64,000 bases of DNA from Paenibacillus amylolyticus (GCF_003719335.1 NZ_RIAS01000001.1:62001-126000), one strand, 5' to 3'. Positions 48,627-58,977 are shown, counted from the first letter of the stretch. Notes: generated by a model from the sequence alone, not told the origin. Numbers and translations: made by a program.

Positions 48627-48656
48627 CTGTACTTTCTGCACACAGCATCTGCTGGT

Positions 48657-48974
48657 TTATTCCACCCAATGCTCGGCCCAGTCTTGAATTTGGTTCATAA
48701 CAGGCTGTAACGCCTTGCCCTTCTCGGTCAACTCATATTCAATCCGCACTGGCGTTTCCGGGTACACATGACGCACCAGAATACCTTCACTCTCCAGATC
48801 TTTCATCCGTTCAGACAACATCTTGTCACTCATGGATGGTATCAGATTGGAGATGTCTTTGAATCGCTTTGAACCACTCATCAACGTTTGAATAATCAAA
48901 CCGTTCCAGCGCTTGCCCAAAAAAGAAAACGCCGTCTCAAAGCGCGGACACATCCGCATATCTTGATCTTCCAC
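48657..48974 (-). CDS. HxlR-family transcriptional regulator
   Basis: This protein of about 105 residues is a winged-helix regulator with the family pattern CPRFETAFSFLGKRWNGLII, FKDISNLIPSMSDKMLSERM and YELTEKGKALQPV. The conserved N-terminal Cys that some HxlR proteins use to sense aldehydes or redox stress is present. The GTG at 48974 has AGAGG 8 bases upstream; an ATG at 48980 is possible. The target is unknown; no hxlAB or oxidoreductase gene adjoins it. Confidence 0.88.
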   Translation of the reverse strand: MEDQDMRMCPRFETAFSFLGKRWNGLIIQTLMSGSKRFKDISNLIPSMSDKMLSERMKDLESEGILVRHVYPETPVRIEYELTEKGKALQPVMNQIQDWAEHWVE

Positions 48975-49193
48975 TTTCATCACCTCTTTAGAGATCACTC
49001 AACTTACGTTTTGTTAGTATATTTCATAATAACACATTTAAGCTTTAAAGAAAACGTCTGCTACGAAAAACTTTACATTTAAGAAGCAATACTTGCTGCA
49101 ATGTTTACCGCATACCTTCAGTATACAACACGTTATGGCAGGTAACCATGGGAAATATCGTTTAACACCTGATATCCTTATATTACCCAAAAA

Positions 49194-49230
49194 GAACCCT
49201 TCTACCACAGTCAGATGACCTGGAGAAGGG
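49194..49230 (-). terminator. Terminator after the ThuA gene
   Basis: CCCTTCT/AGAAGGG stem with a 20-base loop is followed by TTCTTTTTGG on the minus strand. The rest of 48999-49290 shows no gene. Confidence 0.8.
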
Positions 49231-49290
49231 CTAGGTTTTACCTTATCGACTTATTATGAATTGTCCATGAACTAACTAAGCTGCTGCGGC

Positions 49291-50019
49291 TTAGACCAGC
49301 ACGCCACCAATTGGTCTTACAGGTTCGCTCTTGCCGTATTGCGGCTTCGAGCTACGGGCAGGGTAGGCCCATTTTACAGCGTTGCTGATCACTTTCAAAA
49401 TTTCCGGATTGTAATAGGTAGGATATGTCTCGTGCCCAGGCCGGAAATAAAAAATCTTACCTTCACCACGTCGGAATGTGCATCCACTACGGAATACCTC
49501 GCCGCCCTGGAAGTTACTCACAAACACCAGCTCATCCGGTACTGGAATATCGAAGAATTCACCATACATCTCTTCTTTTTCCAATACAATCTTGCCGTCA
49601 ATGCCTTCCGCAATCGGATGGGACGGGTTGACACACCACACGATCTCCTGCTCATCTGCTACACGCCACTTGAGATCACAGCTCGTTCCCATCAGCGCTT
49701 TGAAAGGCTTGGAGAAATGACCGGAATGCAGCACAATCATACCCATACCGTTCAATACGCGCTGCACTACCTTCTGTACAATCTCGTCGCTGACGCGATC
49801 ATGTGCCATATGTCCCCACCATATAAGCACATCTGTGGAATTCAGTACCTCATCACTCAAACCGTGTTCAGGCTGATCCAGTGTAGCTGTTCGAATCGCA
49901 AATCCTTCGCCGCCAAGTCCGTCAGCAAGCGCACGGTGAAGACCGTCCGGATAAACTTCCTTGACTTCATCATGTATTTTCTCATGGACAAACTCATTCC
50001 AAATGGTGACGTTAATCAT
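49291..50019 (-). CDS. ThuA-domain protein
   Basis: This protein of about 242 residues has the ThuA (glutamine-amidotransferase-like) fold, with [33 protein letters not shown] and [20 protein letters not shown]. Members occur in sugar catabolic clusters such as trehalose utilisation; the reaction is not well defined. The ATG at 50019 follows GGGGGA at 9 bases. It is the last of three genes (Gfo/Idh, isomerase, ThuA) that read together. Confidence 0.9.
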   Translation of the reverse strand: MINVTIWNEFVHEKIHDEVKEVYPDGLHRALADGLGGEGFAIRTATLDQPEHGLSDEVLNSTDVLIWWGHMAHDRVSDEIVQKVVQRVLNGMGMIVLHSGHFSKPFKALMGTSCDLKWRVADEQEIVWCVNPSHPIAEGIDGKIVLEKEEMYGEFFDIPVPDELVFVSNFQGGEVFRSGCTFRRGEGKIFYFRPGHETYPTYYNPEILKVISNAVKWAYPARSSKPQYGKSEPVRPIGGVLV

Positions 50020-50043
50020 ATTCAATTTCCCCCTAGTATAGCT

Positions 50044-51012
50044 CTAAACCCACCACATATCGCCCAGCGGTTCCTCGATCAATACTTGCTGGAGATTTTG
50101 TACGGCTTTAGAGAATCCTTCTTCAACCGACATCAGACCGTCTTCATGTTCAATACTTACCACATAATCATATCCAACCAGACGCAGGGCACTCATAATG
50201 TCCGCCCACGTTTTGTTATCATGTCCGTAACCCACGGAGCGGAACTGCCAAGCACGATCCAACATGTTCGTGTAATCCTGCATATCTGTTACCCCGTGTT
50301 TATTCACGTTCACCGGATCGATCGTTGTATCTTTGGCATGGAAGTGATGGATTGCATTTTCACGACCCAAAATGTGAATCGCTTGGACCGGATCAATGCC
50401 TTGCCACCACATATGGCTTGGGTCAAGATTGGCACCAATGACTTCACCTGCAGCTTCACGCAGTCTTAGCAAGGTAGCTGGTGTATGCACTGAAAATCCA
50501 CCGTGCAGCTCCAAACCTACTTTTACGTTACGGTCTGCAGCAAATTTGCCCCATTCCGTCCAGTAAGGGATGACTTTGTTTTCCCATTGCCATTTCAAAA
50601 TTTCCTGAAAATCGTTCGGCCACGGCGCCACAGGCCAGTTTGGATACTTGGCATCCTCATGATCTCCCGGACAGCCGGAGAACGTATTAACAACAGGCAC
50701 TTCCAGCTTTTGAGCCAGCTCTACCGATTTTACGAAATCATCATGGAACCCCTTCGCAATATCTTTTTGCGGATGCAACGGGTTACCGTGGCAACTCAAT
50801 GCGCTGATTGTCAGACCACGTGATTCTACCGCATTTTTGAAGTTCTTAAGTGCTGTAGGATTGCTTAACAACTCATCTGGTTTACAATGAGCGTTCCCTG
50901 GGTGTCCACCTGTTCCGATTTCAACTGCTTTAAGTCCCTTGGAAGCTACAAAATCAAGAGCATCCTCTAATTTACGTCCACCGAATAGTACCAAAAATAC
51001 GCCGAGTTTCAA
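50044..51012 (-). CDS. Sugar phosphate isomerase/epimerase (xylose isomerase-like TIM barrel)
   Basis: This protein of about 322 residues is an AP-endonuclease-2-type TIM barrel with metal-binding segments VGLELHGGFSVHTPATL, GANLDPSHMWWQGIDP, IHHFHAKDTTIDP and VVSIEHEDGLMS. The family isomerises or epimerises sugars and inositol derivatives. The TTG at 51012 has GGAGG 8 bases upstream. It is 24 bases upstream of the ThuA gene, in the same operon. Confidence 0.9.
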   Translation of the reverse strand: MKLGVFLVLFGGRKLEDALDFVASKGLKAVEIGTGGHPGNAHCKPDELLSNPTALKNFKNAVESRGLTISALSCHGNPLHPQKDIAKGFHDDFVKSVELAQKLEVPVVNTFSGCPGDHEDAKYPNWPVAPWPNDFQEILKWQWENKVIPYWTEWGKFAADRNVKVGLELHGGFSVHTPATLLRLREAAGEVIGANLDPSHMWWQGIDPVQAIHILGRENAIHHFHAKDTTIDPVNVNKHGVTDMQDYTNMLDRAWQFRSVGYGHDNKTWADIMSALRLVGYDYVVSIEHEDGLMSVEEGFSKAVQNLQQVLIEEPLGDMWWV

Positions 51013-51168
51013 ATGCAATTCCTCCCTGATTTAGATAGTGTATGATTGCTGTGTTTTGCTATTCCGTTCTCATGCTTGTTTAGTTATTGTGGAAAAACAA
51101 GCATGATTCTATCCCGAAAATTCAACGTTATCACTCATGGATCTTCAAACTCGAAACTCCATTATCCA

Positions 51169-52281
51169 TTAATGAGATTCAACTGTTTCATTTTCGGATG
51201 GACTGGCATTGGTTGTTACAACGCTGTCATAGGTGCTCTCCAGATGAATGTGCTTGCCTTCAAGAGAAGAACGCTGAAATGCGTGCATGGCTTCAAGCAC
51301 ATGATATGCCAGCTTACCACTTGCTTTGTGCTCGCGTCCGGCACGAATGGACTCCACCATCTCGGTCAGTCCAATGCCCCTCTCGTTGTGGCCGCTTTCG
51401 AAGGCCGGCTTAACCGTCTCCCATGTGTCTTGACCATAACGGCGAAGCTTGACTTCTCCATTAAAGAAGTTAGGGTCAGGTACACTAAGCGTGCCAGCCG
51501 TACCATAGATTTCGATACGTGGCAGATCAGAAGCGCCGCGGATATCAAAGCTTGTAATCATCGTTACGATGGCTCCATCCGCAAAATCGATCGTTCCAGC
51601 CAAGTGGGTTGGTGTTTCGACACGAAGCGTAGTGCCCTCTTTGGGACCTGAACCAACCTTGCGATCAGCAATCTGAATGCCTGCGGACGCGCTGATCCGG
51701 CGAATCGGGCCAAGCAGCGTAACGAGAGCCGTCAAATAATATGGCCCCATGTCAAACATTGGCCCGCCCCCTGCCATGTAAAAAAACTCAGGATCAGGAT
51801 GCCATGCCTCCGGCCCCCCGCCCATAAAGAAGGAAGTAGCCGCAATTGGCTTGCCAATCAAACCTTCTTCAATGGCTTTGCGAGCGGTCTGGATGCCTGA
51901 GCCAAGGAATGTGTCCGGCGCAGAACCGACGTACAACTTCTTTTCCTCGGCAAGTTCGATCACTTTGCGTCCATCTTCCAGCGAAATGGCCAGTGGTTTC
52001 TCGGCATACACATGCTTGCCTGCTTCCAGAGCAGCCAGATCAGTCATCGCATGACTGCCCGGAATCGTCAGGTTCAGCACAAGCTCAATCTCGTCATTTT
52101 GTAACAACTCATCTACATTGTAAACGTTTGCGATATTAAATTCATCTGCCCGTTCCTGAGCACGCTCACGGATCAGGTCAGCGACCGCCACAACCTCGAT
52201 ATAAGGATTCGTTTTAAGATTTTCTAAGTAAATCGCACTGATGTTACCGCAGCCGATGATGCCTGCTTTCATTTTTTTCAC
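51169..52281 (-). CDS. Gfo/Idh/MocA-family oxidoreductase
   Basis: This protein of about 370 residues has an N-terminal Rossmann domain (AGIIGCGNISAIYLENL) with the family EKPLAISLEDG motif, and a C-terminal substrate domain (GGGPMFDMGPYYLTALVTLLG). It oxidises or reduces a sugar or inositol with NAD(P). The start is uncertain: GTG at 52281 has AAGGAG 12 bases upstream, and ATG codons at 52293 and 52272 are in frame. It lies first in the sugar cluster and is divergent from the AraC gene. Confidence 0.9.
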   Translation of the reverse strand: MKKMKAGIIGCGNISAIYLENLKTNPYIEVVAVADLIRERAQERADEFNIANVYNVDELLQNDEIELVLNLTIPGSHAMTDLAALEAGKHVYAEKPLAISLEDGRKVIELAEEKKLYVGSAPDTFLGSGIQTARKAIEEGLIGKPIAATSFFMGGGPEAWHPDPEFFYMAGGGPMFDMGPYYLTALVTLLGPIRRISASAGIQIADRKVGSGPKEGTTLRVETPTHLAGTIDFADGAIVTMITSFDIRGASDLPRIEIYGTAGTLSVPDPNFFNGEVKLRRYGQDTWETVKPAFESGHNERGIGLTEMVESIRAGREHKASGKLAYHVLEAMHAFQRSSLEGKHIHLESTYDSVVTTNASPSENETVESH

Positions 52282-52474
52282 GATGATGTTCATCTCCTTA
52301 CGCGCTTGTAAGAGCTATGTTCAGCTGTTCAAAATGCTTGTTGAAATCTTAATTCATTATGTTGCTCAACTCTAAGTCTATGGTATTCTGTTTGCGCTTC
52401 AATTAAAATGAATAATATGACTGAAACATGAACTATCTGGTCATAATTTTGAAATTTAAACAAGGAGTATCCAT

Positions 52475-53293
52475 ATGCCAACAGACCTTTCCTGCCAAGT
52501 TCTTACAGCTGGCTTTTCATTTCATCGTAAACCCTATAGCATGGTACAGCTGGACGGGGTGAAAAATTACTTGATGCGACTTCAAACGGATGGACGCTGC
52601 CGTGCTCGCATTGATGGTTCCATGTCCAAGGTTGACGCAGGAGACTTGCTTCTTTTTGACCCGGATGAGCCTTATGAACTGAGAATAGACAATGAGTACA
52701 ATCCCATGGGAGAGCGGCTTGTGGAGAGTGGGGATTATCATATTTTCTTCAACGGTTCCTGGGTGGATGAGTGGTGGAAACACCATAAACGGCCGACTCG
52801 AATCAAGGTTGAATTGTCCGAGAGCCTGTTATCTCTGTTCAGACAGCTGATTCTGGAGCAACGTCGCCTTTCCAATCCTTACCCCGAGATTTCGAGTTAT
52901 TACATGCGTATATTGTGTCTGGAAGTGGATCGATTGTTATCGGAGCATCCCACCCATACGAAAACCAATTATGTTGCTTATGAAATTAAAAATTATATCG
53001 AGGAAAATGCTTCTTCCCTATTTAAACTGGAGGATGTGGCAACGCATCTGGGCATCAGCGTCTCACGAGGTGTGCACCTTTTTAAAGAAACGTTTGGCAA
53101 AAGCATTATGCAATATACGCTCGATGTACGGCTTAATATGGCCAGAGAACGGATTATTTTTAGTCCGATGACCCTGGAACAAGTCTCTGAATCGTCCGGT
53201 TTTAACAATTATACATATTTTCATCGTGTGTTCCGTTCCCGGTTCGGCATGTCACCAAAGGAATTTCGCCTGATTCACCGGGAACAGATGTAA
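52475..53293 (+). CDS. AraC-family transcriptional regulator
   Basis: This 272-residue protein has an N-terminal cupin-like sensor (about 15-90) and a C-terminal double helix-turn-helix (about 165-268). The latter contains KLEDVATHLGISVSRGVHLF and FNNYTYFHRVFRSRFGMSPKEF. AAGGAG precedes the ATG at 52475. Its divergent position suggests it controls the Gfo/Idh-isomerase-ThuA operon in response to a sugar; the inducer is unknown. Confidence 0.92.
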   Translation: MPTDLSCQVLTAGFSFHRKPYSMVQLDGVKNYLMRLQTDGRCRARIDGSMSKVDAGDLLLFDPDEPYELRIDNEYNPMGERLVESGDYHIFFNGSWVDEWWKHHKRPTRIKVELSESLLSLFRQLILEQRRLSNPYPEISSYYMRILCLEVDRLLSEHPTHTKTNYVAYEIKNYIEENASSLFKLEDVATHLGISVSRGVHLFKETFGKSIMQYTLDVRLNMARERIIFSPMTLEQVSESSGFNNYTYFHRVFRSRFGMSPKEFRLIHREQM

Positions 53294-53417
53294 CGATGTC
53301 CTGGATTTTGAGGATATACTACTAACTCATTATGAATCCGTTAAGATTTCTAGATGCTTAAATACTGTTGAACATCGGATGTGTGCATATGTTAACAATA
53401 GTATACGTCTTATACAC

Positions 53418-53732
53418 TTATTTGCGCGCGGCGATGGCCTCGGATACAACCATAGCGAGGTCTTCGTTGCCAAACATCGAGAGCACACCAAGCACAGTAT
53501 CGTCTGGAATATCTCCAGCTTCCTCCTTGGATACAATCAGCTTCTGTACCTGCTGCAAACGCTCATTGCTCTGTTGCTCGGGATACGCTTGTCGATACAT
53601 CTCTTCCGGGTCAAGCTCGTTATTTACGCACCACTGAGCAAAGACCAAGATCATCATCTCTTCTTCCTGCTTATAAGACTCAATGACTGCTTCTTCAATT
53701 TGTTTGTTTCGTTCCTTTTGATACTCATCCAT
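53418..53732 (-). CDS. Small acidic helical protein, unknown
   Basis: This 104-residue protein is predicted mainly helical and very rich in Glu and Gln (QKERNKQIEEAVIESYKQEE). It ends in MFGNEDLAMVVSEAIAARK. It has no membrane segment. AAAGGAG lies 12 bases before the ATG. I do not recognise a family. It stands between two unrelated genes. Confidence 0.7.
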   Translation of the reverse strand: MDEYQKERNKQIEEAVIESYKQEEEMMILVFAQWCVNNELDPEEMYRQAYPEQQSNERLQQVQKLIVSKEEAGDIPDDTVLGVLSMFGNEDLAMVVSEAIAARK

Positions 53733-53823
53733 GCTTTGCTAACGCTCCTTTACTTCATTCAACTGTATTTACTGCAATGATTTTGTATCCACTTTTGGAT
53801 CGGCATGGATCAAATTCGATTAC

Positions 53824-54762
53824 TTATCCCTTGATCAGCTGCTCAGCCAGCTCATGACTGTCCATAACATAACTCGCACTGATCTGGCAGTCATCGGGTG
53901 TATGCAGACAAGCAAGGAAATGATCTACAGCTCCGGCGAAACCTCTGCGTGCCAGTACGGTATCCCAGCTTCCAAACGTCTCTTTTGTCTCCAGTTCCCC
54001 CTGTTCCGCATAGTAAGCCGTATCCATATTCACGACTTCTACCGATCTTCCTCCGCCGTGCATCTCTACCTTCTCTAGGTCAGCCCCTGCGGCACGAATC
54101 ATTTCGAACCGAGCGAGTCCCGTTTTACCTTGCTTGGCTGTTCCAGCCGCATGCAACAACCGCCCTTGATCATCTTGGCGAAGCCACTGATGTACAAGCT
54201 GCACATCGTTATCTGCGTACCATAACATCAGATCCAGCATATGAATGAGATCATCATAGATGGTCTCGGCGGCTGGGCGATCCTGTATGCCTGTGCGATG
54301 TTTGGTCAGAGTGAGTGTTTCGTACCCCTTTCCGCGCTGCATCCATTCTTTTGCCTTTAGATACATCGGTGCGAATCTGCGGTTGAATCCAACTGCGAGC
54401 AGCAAGCCCTGTGCTTCTGCGAATGCAGTCATCTCTTCGGACTCCCGCAGGGTATAGGACAATGGCTTGTCTACATAAACGGCCAGTCCCTTCTCCAGGC
54501 ATGCCATCACAATCTCGAAATGGGATTCCGTTGCCGTATGTACAAATACCGCATCCAAATCCCAGGACAGCAGCTCTTTCAGATCTGTTGTTCCCCGCTC
54601 AATGCGATGCGCCTGTCCAATCTCCTTTACCGGTTCAGGTGACCGGTTCATGATGCCTACAATCTCTAATTGCGGACGGGCAGTGAGCAGTGGCAAATAT
54701 ACTTTACGTGCGATTCCTCCGAGTCCAATCATTGCAATTCGGGTACGCTTGGTCGTTTCCAT
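53824..54762 (-). CDS. Gfo/Idh/MocA-family oxidoreductase (second)
   Basis: This protein of about 312 residues begins with a Rossmann motif (IAMIGLGGIARKVYLPLL). It has the family VDKPLSYTLRESEEM motif and a C-terminal substrate domain. It shows little overall similarity to the other Gfo/Idh protein here. The ATG at 54762 is preferred; one at 54771 touches the ribosome binding site. It stands alone, so the substrate cannot be inferred. Confidence 0.9.
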   Translation of the reverse strand: METTKRTRIAMIGLGGIARKVYLPLLTARPQLEIVGIMNRSPEPVKEIGQAHRIERGTTDLKELLSWDLDAVFVHTATESHFEIVMACLEKGLAVYVDKPLSYTLRESEEMTAFAEAQGLLLAVGFNRRFAPMYLKAKEWMQRGKGYETLTLTKHRTGIQDRPAAETIYDDLIHMLDLMLWYADNDVQLVHQWLRQDDQGRLLHAAGTAKQGKTGLARFEMIRAAGADLEKVEMHGGGRSVEVVNMDTAYYAEQGELETKETFGSWDTVLARRGFAGAVDHFLACLHTPDDCQISASYVMDSHELAEQLIKG

Positions 54763-54995
54763 GATAAGCATTCCACCTTCAGCTAAATTCCTTCGTCAGC
54801 CTTCATTTTATAATCCGGCCTATGACTTTCTCCGTCCTATAGTGTAACCTCTTCGCCTCCAACTTGCCAGTGATCGAAGTAATGGATGTCTACATTGTTC
54901 ATAAGATGGCCTGTCGTGGTAAACTATGGAGGACAGCAGAACCGGATGAGACTCGGTGTCATCCAAGGGTCTGAACTGAAAGGAGCGTTTGGCTT

Positions 54996-55607
54996 TTGCG
55001 AAAATGGTTATGGCTCCTCGTTTATGTTTTACTTGCCGGAGTCACGTTTATTTACAGATATGAACTGCTGGCATGGGCCGATGACCATCAGTCCATCCCG
55101 CTTTTACTTTCCTTGGCAACACTGTTTGCCCTTGTACCTGTTATTCCCTACAAAATAGTTATTATTGCTTTTGGGTACAGCTACGGTATAACGATGGCAG
55201 CATGGATTTGCTGGCTCGGCACAACGCTTGCGGCAATTCTCGTCTATGCTGGAGCAAGAACTATTTTTCGGGAACAGGCTCGGGGTTATCTTGAACGTAT
55301 CCGTGGATTGAATCGGTTCACGGCCTGGATGGAAGCACATCCGTTCATGGGCGTGATGACGATGCGTTTACTGCCCGTGGTTCCGCAGATGGCTGTTAAT
55401 ATCTATGCCGGCATTACGTATACCCCCTTCTGGGTGTTCTTGGCCGCGACAGCGATTGGCAAAATGCCTGCAATCTTTGTATTTGCCTACGCAGGGGCTC
55501 AGGCGGGTTCATCGATCTGGATGAGTTTGGGAATACTGGCGGGATATATGATCGTTATGGCTATGATTTTCATGTTGTTCCGCTATCGGTCACGTAAAAA
55601 GGCTTGA
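54996..55607 (+). CDS. TVP38/TMEM64-family membrane protein
   Basis: This 203-residue membrane protein has about five hydrophobic helices and the VTT-domain pattern LVPVIPYKIVIIAFGYSYG and MTMRLLPVVPQMAVNIYAGI. Related DedA/VTT proteins move or scramble phospholipids and carrier lipids. The start is TTG with AAAGGAG about 10 bases upstream. The basic tail (RYRSRKKA) faces the cytoplasm. Confidence 0.88.
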   Translation: MRKWLWLLVYVLLAGVTFIYRYELLAWADDHQSIPLLLSLATLFALVPVIPYKIVIIAFGYSYGITMAAWICWLGTTLAAILVYAGARTIFREQARGYLERIRGLNRFTAWMEAHPFMGVMTMRLLPVVPQMAVNIYAGITYTPFWVFLAATAIGKMPAIFVFAYAGAQAGSSIWMSLGILAGYMIVMAMIFMLFRYRSRKKA

Positions 55608-55657
55608 GGATTGGCTGAACTTTTCAGTCTGATTCACGCCTGCTTGCGCGCTCCCGC

Positions 55658-55686
55658 TTGGTTGACTTGACCATTCGGGATATAAT
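55658..55686 (+). promoter_or_regulatory. Candidate sigma-A promoter of msrAB
   Basis: TTGGTT (55658-55663) and TATAAT (55681-55686) are 17 bases apart, about 170 bases upstream of the msrAB ATG. Confidence 0.6.
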
Positions 55687-55854
55687 AGAAGAGTAAGCCT
55701 AATATTCATATTTAGAAATTCAAATATACCGATGATTGCTGGAGCCTCTCTTTGAACTGGAGCGGATGTTTTCGGGGCATACGCATGCCAAGAAGCAGAG
55801 CAACTGTTCGAATGAGAGCGCCAGATTCTTCATCAGAAATGGAGTGAATATAGC

Positions 55855-56817
55855 ATGGAACAACAGTCATTAGAAAAAGCAACATTTGCAGGCGGATGCT
55901 TCTGGTGTATGGTATCCCCTTTTGAAGAACTGCCTGGTATTCATAAGATCGTATCAGGCTATACAGGCGGACATACCGAGAATCCTACGTATGAGGAAGT
56001 ATGCTCGGAAACAACAGGTCATGTGGAAGCGGTGCAGATCACGTTTGATCCGTCCATTTTCCCATATGAGAAGCTGGTTGAGCTCTTCTGGCAGCAGATT
56101 GATCCAACAGATGCCGGTGGACAGTTCCATGACCGCGGATCGTCTTATCAGACGGCTATCTTCTACCACAGTGAGGAGCAGCGCCAGATTGCTGAAGCTT
56201 CCAAAGCTGCGTTGGAACAAAGTGGGCGTTTTGACAAACCAATCTTCACCCCGATTCTGCCTGCGAAACCGTTCTATGAAGCAGAAGAACATCACCAGAA
56301 CTATCATCGCAAAAACCCTGCTCACTACAAACGGTACAGCAAAGGCTCAGGCCGTCAGGACTTCATTGAGCGCAACTGGTCGGGTAATGTGGACAAAAGC
56401 GGATTGAAGGAGCGTCTGACCCCGCTTCAATATGAGGTAACACAGAATAATGCCACGGAGCCCGCGTTCCACAACGAATTCTGGGATCATCACGGGGACG
56501 GCATTTATGTGGATATTGTATCGGGAGAGCCGCTGTTCAGTTCTACCGACAAATACGATTCGGGTTGCGGCTGGCCAAGCTTCACTCGTCCACTTCGAGA
56601 CTACAACGTGAAGGAAAAAACGGATCTTAGCCATTTCATGATCCGTACCGAAGTTCGTAGCCGTGAAGGGGATTCCCACCTGGGACACGTATTCCCGGAT
56701 GGCCCTACGGAAGCAGGCGGATTGCGTTATTGCATCAACTCCGCGGCACTTCGTTTTGTACCGAAAGAGGATCTGCAAAAAGAAGGCTACGGCGAATACA
56801 CCATCCTTTTTCAATAA
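55855..56817 (+). CDS. msrAB: Fused peptide methionine sulfoxide reductase MsrA/MsrB
   Basis: This 320-residue fusion has MsrA first (about 6-160), with catalytic Cys15 in AGGCFWCM and Cys18 next to it. MsrB follows (about 180-315) with SGCGWPSF and catalytic Cys293 in [11 protein letters not shown]. MsrA reduces the S form and MsrB the R form of methionine sulfoxide in proteins. There is no signal peptide, so it acts in the cytoplasm. The joining segment is about 20 residues long. Confidence 0.96.
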   Translation: MEQQSLEKATFAGGCFWCMVSPFEELPGIHKIVSGYTGGHTENPTYEEVCSETTGHVEAVQITFDPSIFPYEKLVELFWQQIDPTDAGGQFHDRGSSYQTAIFYHSEEQRQIAEASKAALEQSGRFDKPIFTPILPAKPFYEAEEHHQNYHRKNPAHYKRYSKGSGRQDFIERNWSGNVDKSGLKERLTPLQYEVTQNNATEPAFHNEFWDHHGDGIYVDIVSGEPLFSSTDKYDSGCGWPSFTRPLRDYNVKEKTDLSHFMIRTEVRSREGDSHLGHVFPDGPTEAGGLRYCINSAALRFVPKEDLQKEGYGEYTILFQ

Positions 56818-56830
56818 GAGTAATTCAAAA

Positions 56831-56866
56831 AAGAGCAGCGGGATGATGTTCCCACTGCTCTTTTTA
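56831..56866. terminator. Terminator after msrAB
   Basis: AAGAGCAGcGGG / CCCaCTGCTCTT stem followed by TTTTT on the plus strand, also A-rich before, so it can serve the convergent thioesterase gene. Confidence 0.9.
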
Positions 56867-56998
56867 CACACATCCTTATCTGAATGAAATATAGAGTTCC
56901 CATAGTCAAGACTTACGTTACGGAGTTCGGTTCCTGCATAATGAATTGGACTAAGATGCTTAATGCTGTAGCCTCCTCTACGCGAGACTTAGTTCTTG

Positions 56999-57709
56999 TT
57001 ATACATTATAATCACTCATTACACGGGTGATCTGCTCCGTGATTCGGTTATACTGCTGATGAATGAAGAAATGGTCCCCTGGATAAACACTTAGCGTACA
57101 GTTCCCCTTCGTTACTTGCTTCCATGCATGCATGTGTTCCATGGGAATCGAGTCGTTAGCCCCCGCAAGAACAGTTATATCTGTATTTAACGGTTCTCTC
57201 GTCCCTGCCCAGTGGTAGCCCTCCACGATCTGTAGATCTGATCTGAGCAAAGGAACAAAGATCTCTGCTAATTCTTTATTTTCAAATACTTCTCGTGACA
57301 TGCCGCCAAGTTGAAGCATTTCCTGTACAAACTTATCGTGAGGTAATGCATGGAGTGCTTTTTTATGTCTTGTTATATGCGGAGCCCTTCTCGCGGCCAC
57401 AAAAAGATGCGCTGGATCTCTGCCCTGCTTTTCCTTGATATAGTGAGCCAGTTCATAAGCAATGAGACTCCCCATACTATATCCAAATAAAGCAAACTTC
57501 TCCTCGAACAAGTGGGATGGAATGGATAAATACGCATCCTCCACAGCCTGTTCCATGGATGTGTACAGAGGTTCATTCATTCTTCGGCCTCTCCCGGACA
57601 ATTCAACCGGATGTAAGTGAATATGAGAAGGAAGGTTATTACGCCAGCGATAATACATCATGGAAGAACCCCCGGCATAAGGAAAGCAGATGAGATGTAT
57701 ACAATTCAT
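56999..57709 (-). CDS. Type II thioesterase of the NRPS cluster
   Basis: This 236-residue alpha/beta hydrolase has the typical N-terminus CFPYAGGSS, the nucleophile elbow FGYSMGS (Ser78) and a C-terminal catalytic His in GDHFFIHQQ (near 213). Type II thioesterases remove wrong acyl groups from carrier domains of nonribosomal peptide synthetases. It starts 18 bases after the MFS gene with GGAGGAAG upstream, so it is the last gene of the cluster. The NRPS here has no thioesterase of its own in the visible part. Confidence 0.93.
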   Translation of the reverse strand: MNCIHLICFPYAGGSSMMYYRWRNNLPSHIHLHPVELSGRGRRMNEPLYTSMEQAVEDAYLSIPSHLFEEKFALFGYSMGSLIAYELAHYIKEKQGRDPAHLFVAARRAPHITRHKKALHALPHDKFVQEMLQLGGMSREVFENKELAEIFVPLLRSDLQIVEGYHWAGTREPLNTDITVLAGANDSIPMEHMHAWKQVTKGNCTLSVYPGDHFFIHQQYNRITEQITRVMSDYNV

Positions 57710-57726
57710 GAACTTCCTCCAATTTT

Positions 57727-58962
57727 CTAGTCTACAGCCTGATGTGCGACTTCCGGATTCAATGTGTTCACAGGAGCGTTTTGTTTACCAAATTCAATTC
57801 TCATACCTGGAAGAATACTCAGTATCATCACGGTAACCGAGATGACATAGACGATAAATAAGGACGTGTTATTCATAATTACACCCGCCATGGAAGAACC
57901 GAGGAGCATGGCCCCCATAAATAATGGGGTGATGGTACCATTAACCCTCCCAATCAAGCGCTCATCAATCTGGGTAACTAAATATGTGGAGATAATGACG
58001 TTGATAAAAGCAAGACTAATGGAACTCAGGAAACTTATTACAAGAGTAAGCCAGAACCAACTGGATAATACCTCACCCATGGTGGTTACCACCAGACACA
58101 TTACACCTACTATAAGTGTCAATGTTTGATTCATTTTGCCACTGAAAGCAGCAGCAATTCCTCCACCGATTAAAAGCCCCAATCCAGATACACCAGACAG
58201 AAACTGTAACGACGTCTGTTCCAATCCCAAACGTTCAGTGATCAGAAATATTTCTAGTGGGCTGATGAGACCCGAGGAGAGTCCTACACAAATGAATACT
58301 AAACTGAGCATTTTTAATGAACGGGATTGCCCGACATATTGCCAGCCCTCCTTGATATCCGCTAGTAATGAAGTTTCCGTTTCCTGCTGAGCTGAATCCT
58401 TCGGCAGGAACGTAAGAAGAATAGCAGACGCTATAAACAAAATAAGTAATGCATACATTGAGGTTTGAATCCCCATAACCGTATATATAAAAGTTCCGAC
58501 GATAGGGCCGAGAATTAGGAAAAGTGATTGACCACTCTGTGTAATGGCAATTGCGGACTGCACATGCTCTTCCTCGACATTACGCTTTACAATTTTAACT
58601 GATGACGGCTGTGAAAACTGACTAACGATAGAGGACACAAAAGTGGCAACATATAAAATCTGCCAATAACCAGAAGATAAAACAGCAATGATCATAACAA
58701 TCGATAATGCACTAAGGATATCACCTATTATCATGGTGCGTTTAGGATTCCAACGATCAGCAAGTGCACCGCCAATGATGGAGAAAACGAAAATCGGCGC
58801 ATATTCAAGTACAGTAATTAGTGATACTGCTATCGGATTGCCCTGGGTTTGGTCCATAACATAATAAAGGATCGCCATATTCCGTATCCATATAGCCAGA
58901 TTCTGCAGTAGATCAGACCCCGTGACAATAAGAAACGCTTTGTTCCTGAACAATGTGCTCAT
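57727..58962 (-). CDS. MFS exporter, probably of the peptide product
   Basis: This protein of about 411 residues has twelve predicted helices and the MFS loop GGALADRWNPKRTMIIGDIL. It resembles MefA-type and siderophore-type exporters. The ATG at 58962 has GGGAGATGGAG upstream; the open frame begins 15 codons earlier, over the palindrome. It lies between the TetR gene and the thioesterase gene, so export or self-protection is the likely role. Confidence 0.88.
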   Translation of the reverse strand: MSTLFRNKAFLIVTGSDLLQNLAIWIRNMAILYYVMDQTQGNPIAVSLITVLEYAPIFVFSIIGGALADRWNPKRTMIIGDILSALSIVMIIAVLSSGYWQILYVATFVSSIVSQFSQPSSVKIVKRNVEEEHVQSAIAITQSGQSLFLILGPIVGTFIYTVMGIQTSMYALLILFIASAILLTFLPKDSAQQETETSLLADIKEGWQYVGQSRSLKMLSLVFICVGLSSGLISPLEIFLITERLGLEQTSLQFLSGVSGLGLLIGGGIAAAFSGKMNQTLTLIVGVMCLVVTTMGEVLSSWFWLTLVISFLSSISLAFINVIISTYLVTQIDERLIGRVNGTITPLFMGAMLLGSSMAGVIMNNTSLFIVYVISVTVMILSILPGMRIEFGKQNAPVNTLNPEVAHQAVD

Positions 58963-58977
58963 TCTCCATCTCCCTTT

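Noticed and set aside
49339..50469. Long plus-strand open frame (376 codons) opposite the ThuA and isomerase genes
   Set aside because: It spans two real genes on the other strand and lacks a recognisable domain or ribosome binding site.
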